This document shows, one piece after another, positions 6,950-12,952 of a stretch of 20,548 nt of DNA (its first letter is position 1; each line of letters starts with the position of its first letter). The notes under the pieces were generated by a model. That model ran no database searches. It was not told the origin of the DNA and worked only from the letters and a program-made list of their open reading frames with translations. This DNA comes from Micavibrio aeruginosavorus (lineage in GTDB: Bacteria; Pseudomonadota; Alphaproteobacteria; Micavibrionales; Micavibrionaceae). Location: positions 1-20,548 of the forward strand of contig QFOT01000021.1 in the NCBI GenBank assembly GCA_003241285.1, read 5' to 3'. Position numbers and translations under genes: made by a program.

Positions 6950-8392
6950 ATGGGTTTTTCTTCCAAGGATTTCAGAGATATACGTGTCATCGTAATCGGC
7001 GATATTATGCTGGACCGCTATGTCTATGGCGAGGTAACGCGCATCTCTCCTGAAGGACCTTTTCCTATTCTCTCCGTGTCACGCGAGAGAAACGGCCTTG
7101 GCGGCGCGGGCAATGTATTTGCGAATCTTAAAAGCCTCGGCGTTGATGCCCGCATTATCGGGGTTGTTGGGCAGGATGAGGGGGCGAATACGATTCGGTC
7201 CTTGTGCGGTCCCGGCGCAGAATTTATCGAGGCAGGCGATCGTCCGACCATTCAGAAAATCCGCTTTGTCGGTAACGGGGCGCAGATGATGCGCGCCGAC
7301 CATGAGATAATAGCGCCGTTGCTGGAAGCCGATGAAGGCAAATTGATCGAATTAGTCAAAACGGAAATTCGTTTCGCCAAGGCTGTGATTTTATCCGACT
7401 ACGGCAAGGGTATGTTTTCGAAGAAGGGGCTTGCGGAAATAATCGCGGAAGCCCGCTCGCTCGGTATTCCGGTGCTCGTCGATCCTAAAGGCAAGGACTA
7501 CACAATTTATAATGGCGCGAATATCGTAACGCCGAATCGTAAAGAGCTCGCCGAAGGCTCTGGCGCGCCCTCCCTGTCAGGTGATGCGGATATAGCGGAC
7601 GCGGCGGTAAAGCTCCTGGCAATGAGCGGAATCGAATCTATCGTGGCAACACGTTCCGAAGACGGCATGACGGTGCTGGACGGGATTGATGGCGTGCCGG
7701 TGCATATCAAAACCATGGCGCAAGAAGTGACGGATGTATCCGGCGCGGGCGATACTGTCATTGCCACATTGGCCGCCGGGATAGCTGCCGGTTTGTCGCT
7801 TGTCGAAGCAGCTACTTTGGCGAACAAGGCCGCAGGCATTGCTGTGGCTAAAGCCGGGGCGCATGCTGTAACGGCGGAAGAATTGTTCAGCCACACTATT
7901 GGCTATGAATCCTATGCTACATGGGATGCGGCCAAGGAGAAAATTACATCTTGGAAAGAAATGGGACTGAAAGTCGGCTTTACCAATGGCTGTTTCGATA
8001 TACTGCATGCCGGTCATGTCACCTATCTGAAGGAAGCGGCGAGCCATTGCGATCGTCTTGTGCTTGGCCTAAATCACGATAAATCCGTTCGTATTCTGAA
8101 AGGCGAAACACGACCTGTAAATGCCGAGGCCGATCGTGCGACCGTCATGGCGGGGCTTGGTTCGGTCGATCTCGTCGTACTATTCGGCGCGGAGGAAGCG
8201 GATGCGGATAATACGCCATGTGATATTATCGGCTATCTTCAGCCTGATATCATCTTCAAGGGCGGAGATTATACTGAAGATCAGTTGCCCGAAGCTAAAG
8301 TCGCCCGCTCCTATGGCGGGGATGTCAAAATAATGGGCGTGGTCGAAGGGCGAAGCACGACGAATATCATCAAAAAAATATATGCTGCTTAA
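6950..8392 (+). CDS. hldE: bifunctional D-glycero-beta-D-manno-heptose-7-phosphate kinase / heptose-1-phosphate adenylyltransferase
   Basis: Makes ADP-heptose for the inner core of lipopolysaccharide in the cytoplasm. The N-terminal domain (about residues 1-315) is a PfkB-family sugar kinase: it starts with VIGDIMLDRYVYGEV, has GGAGNVFANLKSLG in the substrate region, and the DVSGAGDTV anion-hole and catalytic Asp motif. The C-terminal domain (about 340-480) is a nucleotidyltransferase with TNGCFDILHAGH (the HxGH motif) and ends with GRSTTNIIKKI, as in HldE/RfaE proteins. The 480-residue length is usual for the fused enzyme. Other LPS genes are not adjacent. An AAGGA ribosome site precedes ATG by about 10 bases. 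It is divergent from the C93 protease gene, sharing a 151-base intergenic region. Confidence 0.96.
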   Translation: MGFSSKDFRDIRVIVIGDIMLDRYVYGEVTRISPEGPFPILSVSRERNGLGGAGNVFANLKSLGVDARIIGVVGQDEGANTIRSLCGPGAEFIEAGDRPTIQKIRFVGNGAQMMRADHEIIAPLLEADEGKLIELVKTEIRFAKAVILSDYGKGMFSKKGLAEIIAEARSLGIPVLVDPKGKDYTIYNGANIVTPNRKELAEGSGAPSLSGDADIADAAVKLLAMSGIESIVATRSEDGMTVLDGIDGVPVHIKTMAQEVTDVSGAGDTVIATLAAGIAAGLSLVEAATLANKAAGIAVAKAGAHAVTAEELFSHTIGYESYATWDAAKEKITSWKEMGLKVGFTNGCFDILHAGHVTYLKEAASHCDRLVLGLNHDKSVRILKGETRPVNAEADRATVMAGLGSVDLVVLFGAEEADADNTPCDIIGYLQPDIIFKGGDYTEDQLPEAKVARSYGGDVKIMGVVEGRSTTNIIKKIYAA

Positions 8393-8404
8393 CGCATTGA
8401 TAAA

Positions 8405-8451
8405 TATCAATATATAGGAAATTTTACTCCTTACAACACAACATGTAGTGT
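8405..8451 (+). promoter_or_regulatory. NrdR-box-like pair upstream of the 61-residue gene
   Basis: ACACAACATGTAGTGT at 8436-8451 matches the NrdR-box palindrome at about 13 of 16 positions. It also matches box 1 of nrdA in this window (2617-2632) at 13 of 16, including ACACAAC and TAGTG. A weaker element, TATCAATATATAGGAA at 8405-8420, starts 31 bases upstream, again close to three helical turns. The pair lies just upstream of a good promoter (8459-8487). Binding by NrdR is inferred from sequence similarity only. Confidence 0.4.
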
Positions 8452-8458
8452 TTTTAGA

Positions 8459-8487
8459 TTGACAGTGCAGCGCCAGTTGAGAATAAT
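8459..8487 (+). promoter_or_regulatory. sigma-70 promoter of the 61-residue gene
   Basis: A perfect TTGACA at 8459-8464, a 17-base spacer and AATAAT at 8482-8487 (five of six matches to TATAAT) lie about 57 bases before the start codon at 8545. This is one of the closest consensus promoters in the window and argues that the short downstream gene is truly expressed. Confidence 0.65.
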
Positions 8488-8544
8488 TCTTAAATAATAT
8501 CTTCGATTCTTCTTCGAAAATTCAAAAAAACAGCGAGGCGCTAC

Positions 8545-8730
8545 ATGATTCCAGAATTAGTTCAGGTGGAAACCTATTTTGGCCGCACGGCGGCTGTCTT
8601 GAGCCTTGAAGAGCTCGTCGGAAAATTCGGCGGTGTCGAAGTCGGACAGGCACTTCAGCAGCAATTTCTGGAACTTCGTTGCCTGCCCTGCCGGACCTAT
8701 GCGGTACTGACAGATAAAGCGAGACAGTAA
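8545..8730 (+). CDS. small hypothetical protein (61 aa) with CxxC
   Basis: I do not recognise this protein. It is 61 residues, soluble and helical. A VLSLEELVGKFGG segment followed by VGQALQQQFLELRC suggests a small helix-turn-helix or winged-helix-like fold, and it has a Cys-Leu-Pro-Cys motif near the C-terminus. Support that it is real comes from the near-consensus promoter 57 bases upstream, a GAGG-type ribosome site about 7 bases before ATG, and codon use like the neighbours. It stands alone, followed by a long hairpin repeat. NrdR-like boxes before its promoter hint at co-regulation with ribonucleotide reductase, but this is only a lead. Confidence 0.7.
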   Translation: MIPELVQVETYFGRTAAVLSLEELVGKFGGVEVGQALQQQFLELRCLPCRTYAVLTDKARQ

Positions 8731-8785
8731 AGAGTAAGTGGTAAGGAGTACCGTGTCTCTCTCCTTACCCTCTACCCCTTACCAT
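8731..8785. repeat. heptamer-repeat hairpin after the 61-residue gene
   Basis: Bases 8740-8748 (GGTAAGGAG) pair perfectly with 8761-8769 (CTCCTTACC) around a 12-base loop, and AGAG (8731-8734) can pair with CTCT (8770-8773). Both arms consist of imperfect 7-base units of the type GGTAAGG: on the minus strand GGTAAGG-GGTAGAG-GGTAAGG, on the plus strand AGTAAGT-GGTAAGG-AG. It follows the stop codon at once and may end the transcript, but there is no T-run. It could instead be a dispersed heptad or REP-like intergenic repeat. Confidence 0.55.
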
Positions 8786-8832
8786 TCTTTCTTGATACAC
8801 TCGGCGTCGAAATTCATTCCTCAGGGGTTCCC

Positions 8833-9492
8833 ATGATTCGCCGTTTATCCTTTCCGTTGCTTGCCGTTTTACTGACATCCTGCGGGGTGATTCCGACCCA
8901 ATATATGCCAAACGGTTACCGCTATAACGACGACACTCCTTTGTCATCGCCGGCCCCTTCGCGTCCATGGCTCGATGAAGCGGAAGATCCGAGCATCGAG
9001 AACCTGGCCGATAATACGGCAGCCTGGCAGGGTGCGGTATATGAGCTGATCAATCAATTGCCTGCCGCGCTGCCGCCATCGAGCGGTCCGGTGACGCTTG
9101 CAACGACACCTCCCGCCTATATCGGCGACAAGCCTTTCGATCATTACCTGCGTCAGGGCCTGATCAGCTACGGCTACCGTGTCAACCCGACCGTTTATGA
9201 TGCGGGTACGATCATCGTTTATAACGCAACACCGATCACGAATAAGGATGCGCTGAAAAAAGCGCAAGCCAAGTATGGTAAAGAAGCCATCAATCCAAAA
9301 AATACCAAGGGCGTTTATTACCTAACTCTCGAAATAAAATCCGCCGATGGAAAGAAAACGATGTTTGAGCAATCTTCGCTTGCTGTCATTCCGCATGATA
9401 AAACAGAATATATGCGCATGCCGGGCTTGAGCTATACACCATCCCAGAATCCGCCAGCTGAGAAGAAGCCGGTTTATGAAGTGCGGGAATAG
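8833..9492 (+). CDS. putative lipoprotein of unknown function
   Basis: A 219-residue protein that begins with a lipoprotein signal, MIRRLSFPLLAVLLTSCG. The lipobox is LTSC, so Cys17 would be acylated. A Pro-rich linker (about 35-50) leads to a globular region around 55-205. The segment ending in FDHYLRQGLISYGYRV recalls the fold of periplasmic proteins in which a short helix precedes a strand (FlgO- or TrbH-like), but I cannot place it in a family. The C-terminus is Pro/Glu/Lys-rich. The start follows a CAGGGG ribosome site. The gene ends directly against the stop of the convergent pilin-like gene at 9493. Membrane anchoring is well supported; function is unknown. Confidence 0.8.
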   Translation: MIRRLSFPLLAVLLTSCGVIPTQYMPNGYRYNDDTPLSSPAPSRPWLDEAEDPSIENLADNTAAWQGAVYELINQLPAALPPSSGPVTLATTPPAYIGDKPFDHYLRQGLISYGYRVNPTVYDAGTIIVYNATPITNKDALKKAQAKYGKEAINPKNTKGVYYLTLEIKSADGKKTMFEQSSLAVIPHDKTEYMRMPGLSYTPSQNPPAEKKPVYEVRE

Positions 9493-10152
9493 TTAGCGGG
9501 AAAGAACCGTTGAAAAGAAGACAGCTTCTGATCTGTCCGTGCAGGCTATGCAGACACGCTGGCCAATACCGCTTGGAAAAGCTGAGGCAGGAATAATAAC
9601 CGGGGATGAAGCATAAGTTCCGGCAAATAAATCGCCATTATTTGATTCGCAAACCGTCGAAACGGTAGCGGGCATATTAGATAATATATTAATTGCTTCG
9701 CAGACCTTGGGATCCATATTTGCTAATGATATTACAAGATCCGCTTTGTCACTGCCCACGCCGGGAAAGGCCCTGACCGCAGTAAAAGCATATCTTTGTG
9801 CTGTGTTCGTGCTTGCTCCATTAGGAGGTATTTTATATGCAACACGTGCGCCTTGCTGGGAGAAAACCTGGTTTTGTGGATTCACTGTTATGTCGCCGTA
9901 AGTGGTAACGGAGGCGGGACGGGCAAAACGTATATCATTTTCACTTATTCCGCTGTCTAAAAGATATTGAACGCCTTTGGCAACCTCGTCCGAATACCGA
10001 ACCATTTCCATGGCGATTATTTTGGCTTTTTCCTTGTCGATATTACCGTCCATGCCGCCGGTATCGCGCAGCGCAACCGTCAAGGCGCCGATTAAAACAA
10101 TCGCCATCAGTATATAGAAAAATATATTGCCGGATTGAGATGATGCTTTCAT
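9493..10152 (-). CDS. single-span protein with pilin-like N-terminus
   Basis: A 219-residue protein starting at ATG 10152. A TTG one codon earlier, at 10155, is possible but less likely. After a short polar leader the sequence SGNIFFYILMAIVLIGALTVAL forms one hydrophobic helix, with a Gly-Asn-Ile-Phe-Phe start reminiscent of pilin or pseudopilin N-termini but lacking the Glu5 of type IV pilins. The remainder is predicted to be exported and contains four Cys (including a VCIAC motif near the C-terminus). The start codon overlaps the D,D-carboxypeptidase stop as TGATG, so translation is probably coupled and the two form one operon. Proteins with this GNxxFxIL type of leader are frequent in alphaproteobacteria; the function is not known. 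Confidence 0.8.
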   Translation of the reverse strand: MKASSQSGNIFFYILMAIVLIGALTVALRDTGGMDGNIDKEKAKIIAMEMVRYSDEVAKGVQYLLDSGISENDIRFARPASVTTYGDITVNPQNQVFSQQGARVAYKIPPNGASTNTAQRYAFTAVRAFPGVGSDKADLVISLANMDPKVCEAINILSNMPATVSTVCESNNGDLFAGTYASSPVIIPASAFPSGIGQRVCIACTDRSEAVFFSTVLSR

Positions 10153-11636
10153 CAATAAGCCTGCGGTGAAATTAAAAGACAGTCTTTGAAATATCTGCAG
10201 GCTTCTGCTGCTTCGCTTTGCGTAAAACCACCAAGCCGTGCCCGGAACATCCAGCTGGCATCAGCCGTGCGCAGCGGCACGACCATAGTTTGCGTTTTTT
10301 TCAGATGTGCCGGTAATTTCCGCTGAGCGCTGAAAATTGCCTGATCGGTAGCAAGCCTTGTCTGGTAAGCGCCGATTTGAATGGCCCAGCCATTCGTCGT
10401 TGCTGGCAGGGCTGTAAGACTTGCCTGCTGCAGCTGGGCCGGAGCCGGGTTGTTGTCACGAAGCGTTATGGTGCCAAGGGTTTGAGGCTGTGTTGCCGGC
10501 GCATACGGATTTGGGGCTGGCTGAATTTTTTTTACCTGAAGGGCGGTTTCAGTACTGGCCTGCGCAGCCCGGTAGGCTTCCTGTACAACCTCGTGATTTT
10601 CACTTGCTGATGCGAGGACAATTTCTTCTTTGAGAGGTACGGCAGGCTGTACGGTGGATGAAGTTACGGCTGCTAAAGCGGCACTCTCGGCGGCTCGCTG
10701 GTTTGTGGACGGGGCGGGAGTTCTTTGGGCCGCGATGCGAATATCTTTATCGATAGTTTTCGCCTTATCGAATCCTTTGTCTAATAGGGAAGCCATATGG
10801 ACGTTGCGGGTGACTGTCGTGCGTCCGCCAAAGACTACGCCAATGACTCGGCGTCCGTCGCGCTTGGCAGAGGCGACAAGGTTAAAACCAGATGCGTTTA
10901 TAAATCCTGTTTTGCAGCAATCCATCCCGGCATAGGTTTCCATCAAGCGGTTATGGTTGCGATAGGTGCGGCCATTATAATCAAAGCGCTGTTTTGCGAA
11001 AAGTCTCGCCTGCGAAGGATAATTCTTCAGGATATAACGGGCAAGGCGCGCCTGATCGCGGGCAGTGGTCACCTGATACTGATTCGGTAGGCCTGACGCG
11101 TTATAATATTGTGTCCGGCTCATGCCGATAGCTTTGGCCTTCGCTGTCATCTTGCGGGCAAATTCGGATTCAGTACCGCCAATGGCTTCGGCGAGCGCCA
11201 CAGACATATCATTGGCAGATAAAGTGGCCAGCGAGGACATGGCGTCATCAAGGCGGATACTCGATCCCGCCGGCAGGCCTAGCTTACTGGCTGGCATGGC
11301 GGCCGCTTTTTTAGAGATCGGAATGCGCTGGTTCGGCTGTAACTTTCCGTTTGCCAGAGCGTCAAAAACCATCATCAGGGTCATCATTTTGGTCAATGAT
11401 GCAGGATGGCGCAGCGCGTCCGCGCTATCCGAGGACAAAATGGTTCCGGTTTCCGCATCTATGACGATCGAGGCATATTTGGGATTTTTCTGATTTATCG
11501 GTGAAACCGCTAATGCGGGCCGCGAAGCTTTTTTCTTTTTCTTACTCGCAGCGTCGGCTGTAACCGGCTGCATACATAGAGCCAATATAGTTAAGGCCGT
11601 CAGGCATTTGGCAAACAGACTGGAATTCTTCTTCAA
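10152..11636 (-). CDS. D-alanyl-D-alanine carboxypeptidase (PBP5/6 type, S11) with C-terminal SPOR domain
   Basis: Trims the terminal D-Ala from peptidoglycan stem pentapeptides in the periplasm. The start is TTG at 11636 (no ATG is available nearby) and opens a signal peptide ending around ADA-A (residue 29-30), followed by a Lys-rich linker. The serine-peptidase motifs are Ser80-x-x-Lys83 (SLTK), Ser140-x-Asn142 (SAN) and Lys242-Thr-Gly244 (KTG), spaced as in S11 enzymes. Residues about 300-410 are a low-complexity Ala/Pro/Gln-rich linker. Residues about 415-494 are a SPOR domain (WAIQIGAYQ at its start), which binds denuded glycan at the septum and suggests a role at the division site. A TATAAT on the minus strand at 11665-11670 is a plausible -10. 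The gene is translationally coupled to the pilin-like gene downstream. Confidence 0.93.
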   Translation of the reverse strand: MKKNSSLFAKCLTALTILALCMQPVTADAASKKKKKASRPALAVSPINQKNPKYASIVIDAETGTILSSDSADALRHPASLTKMMTLMMVFDALANGKLQPNQRIPISKKAAAMPASKLGLPAGSSIRLDDAMSSLATLSANDMSVALAEAIGGTESEFARKMTAKAKAIGMSRTQYYNASGLPNQYQVTTARDQARLARYILKNYPSQARLFAKQRFDYNGRTYRNHNRLMETYAGMDCCKTGFINASGFNLVASAKRDGRRVIGVVFGGRTTVTRNVHMASLLDKGFDKAKTIDKDIRIAAQRTPAPSTNQRAAESAALAAVTSSTVQPAVPLKEEIVLASASENHEVVQEAYRAAQASTETALQVKKIQPAPNPYAPATQPQTLGTITLRDNNPAPAQLQQASLTALPATTNGWAIQIGAYQTRLATDQAIFSAQRKLPAHLKKTQTMVVPLRTADASWMFRARLGGFTQSEAAEACRYFKDCLLISPQAY

Positions 11637-11664
11637 GAGATTAAGTCCCTGTAAAAACTTAAAT

Positions 11665-11670
11665 ATTATA
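11665..11670 (-). promoter_or_regulatory. candidate -10 element of the carboxypeptidase gene
   Basis: On the minus strand TATAAT lies 28 bases before the TTG start codon at 11636. No good -35 is seen at standard spacing, so confidence is limited. Confidence 0.35.
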
Positions 11671-11681
11671 GGAGGCGGGAT

Positions 11682-11759
11682 ATGAGTGATTCTTTATATA
11701 TGCAGTCTATATCCAGGCGCCTATTAAAGTGTAGCTATAAATCTTTAATTTGCCAATAA
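11682..11759 (+). CDS. possible 25-residue leader or small protein
   Basis: ATG at 11682 is preceded by GGAGG at 11671-11675, a perfect Shine-Dalgarno core at 6-base spacing, and opens a 25-codon frame ending in TAA at 11757-11759. The product is basic, with two Cys and no known similarity. It lies between the divergent carboxypeptidase gene and the phasin promoter. The strong ribosome site is the only real evidence, and no promoter was identified for it. Confidence 0.3.
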   Translation: MSDSLYMQSISRRLLKCSYKSLICQ

Positions 11760-11768
11760 AACGCAATT

Positions 11769-11879
11769 TTGCTGCAGTGCAATAATAGCTCTTGACGACG
11801 CATATTTCAGGGCATATATTGTAATGGTGCGTTGCAATAAAAAGGAAAGGGGTTAAATCTTTTCCGATGTTGCAGTGCC
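11769..11879 (+). promoter_or_regulatory. TGC-rich operator-like elements around the phasin promoter
   Basis: Three related elements occur: TTGCTGCAGTGCAAT at 11769-11783, which contains the inverted pair TTGC-N6-GCAA; TGCGTTGCAAT at 11828-11838; and TTGCAGTGCC at 11870-11879. The 8-mer TGCAGTGC is exact in the first and third (11773-11780 and 11871-11878). The first sits just upstream of the -35 and the second just after the -10, good positions for repression. TGC-rich sites of this type are bound by the PHA-responsive repressor PhaR in some alphaproteobacteria; assignment to PhaR here is inference. Confidence 0.45.
11792..11820 (+). promoter_or_regulatory. phasin promoter
   Basis: TTGACG at 11792-11797, a 17-base spacer and TATATT at 11815-11820 form a strong sigma-70-type promoter about 105 bases before the phasin start codon. 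TGC-rich operator-like elements flank it on both sides. Confidence 0.7.
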
Positions 11880-11925
11880 AGAAATTCGGGAGCATACTGA
11901 CAATAGAAAATTATGGGAGATATCG

Positions 11926-12405
11926 ATGGCTAGCAAAAATACAAAAACAAATCTCGGCAAAGATAGCTCTATTATTCCTTTCGCTAACTTTGCTAATCCG
12001 CAATCTTTAGAATCTATGGAGAAAATCATGAATACGAATAAAGATCACTTTGAAAAATTTAAAACAGAAGCAGCGACTTCCGGTCGTCAGGGCTTTGAAG
12101 CCGTCATGAAATCAGGCTCTGTTTTTGCCCAAGGTTTTGAGCAATATATCAAGACTGTCACTGAAATCGCTCAAAATGCCGCTGAGCGCCAGAGTGAAGC
12201 TTTCAAACAGCTTATGGCCTGCAAAACTCTTAATGAAGTAGCGGAAACACAAAATAAGATCGCTCAGGACAATTTCGAACAAATCATGCAAACAGCATCG
12301 AAGCTTTCCGAGATTACAATTAAAATCACCCAGGAAGCTTTGGAGCCGATTAACGAAGAAGTTTCGAAAAGTGTTAAAAAAGCCTCCGAATCTATGGCTG
12401 CTTAA
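11926..12405 (+). CDS. phasin family protein
   Basis: A 159-residue amphipathic, almost entirely helical protein of the phasin type (Phasin_2), which coats polyhydroxyalkanoate granules or acts as a related helical surface protein. I chose ATG 11926 over the ATG at 11875 because GGGAG lies 7 bases before it and the upstream extension has no ribosome site. Typical phasin features are visible: FANFANPQSLE near the N-terminus, GFEAVMKSGSVFAQGFEQY, a long QSEAFKQLMACKTLNEVAETQNK stretch split by a helix break, and an Ala/Lys/Glu-rich tail ending KKASESMAA. It has its own promoter and terminator and precedes clpS, a common alphaproteobacterial arrangement. No PHA synthase lies in the window, so granule association is assumed from the family. 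Confidence 0.9.
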   Translation: MASKNTKTNLGKDSSIIPFANFANPQSLESMEKIMNTNKDHFEKFKTEAATSGRQGFEAVMKSGSVFAQGFEQYIKTVTEIAQNAAERQSEAFKQLMACKTLNEVAETQNKIAQDNFEQIMQTASKLSEITIKITQEALEPINEEVSKSVKKASESMAA

Positions 12406-12445
12406 GTATAAATTTACGTTGTCTGTCCAAACATAGGCAACATCT

Positions 12446-12482
12446 AAAACCCCGTCAGGACAGCTCCCTGGCGGGGTTTTTC
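12446..12482 (+). terminator. Rho-independent terminator of phasin
   Basis: AAACCCCG at 12447-12454 pairs with CGGGGTTT at 12472-12479, with an inner CAGG/CCTG stem, followed by a T-run. This is a strong intrinsic terminator about 40 bases after the phasin stop, separating phasin from the clpS-clpA unit. Confidence 0.92.
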
Positions 12483-12538
12483 TCATAAATAACGGCCATT
12501 GGAGAATTCCCAACATTGATCTAAATTAAAACCTAGAA

Positions 12539-12937
12539 ATGGTTTATAATATGCTCATGCTTCAATTCAGTTTCGAAACGCAGTTTTCAGATACAGCCGC
12601 CTCAAATGGTGGCGATAAGCAGGCGCCGGATCAGAATAACGAGCCGCAAAATTCCCTTCTGCTAAAAACGCGGACCAAGACCCAGAAGCCCGGCCTTTAT
12701 AAAGTTCTTCTTTTAAATGACGATTATACGCCGATGGAGTTCGTTATTCATATTTTAGAAAGGTTCTTCAATAAGAATAAACATGAAGCAACCGATATCA
12801 TGCTGCATGTCCACCGGCGCGGTGTCGGGCTTTGCGGGGTTTTCACATACGAAGTCGCCGAAACAAAGGTAAATCAGGTCATGGATTTTGCGAGGGCCAA
12901 TGAGCAGCCTTTGCAATGTACCATGGAAAAAGAATAA
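12539..12937 (+). CDS. clpS: ATP-dependent Clp protease adaptor ClpS
   Basis: Delivers N-degron substrates (bulky hydrophobic first residue) to ClpAP. The core runs from about residue 45: YKVLLLNDDYTPMEFVIHIL contains the Asn-Asp-Asp residues that bind the substrate amino group, and MLHVHRRGVGLCGVFTYEVAE contains the conserved His of the pocket and the ClpA-binding surface. The N-terminal 40 residues are a flexible extension, as in other ClpS proteins. The start is uncertain: in-frame ATGs at 12539, 12551 and 12557 all lack a ribosome site, and TATAAT at 12545-12550 overlaps the first codons. If that is the -10, the real start would be ATG 12557 on a nearly leaderless message. Fifteen bases separate it from clpA. 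Confidence 0.93.
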   Translation: MVYNMLMLQFSFETQFSDTAASNGGDKQAPDQNNEPQNSLLLKTRTKTQKPGLYKVLLLNDDYTPMEFVIHILERFFNKNKHEATDIMLHVHRRGVGLCGVFTYEVAETKVNQVMDFARANEQPLQCTMEKE

Positions 12938-12952
12938 GAAAGGGTCGTCCTC

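Noticed and set aside
11875..11925. Upstream ATG for phasin
   Set aside because: No ribosome site there, while ATG 11926 has GGGAG at ideal spacing and gives a normal phasin N-terminus.
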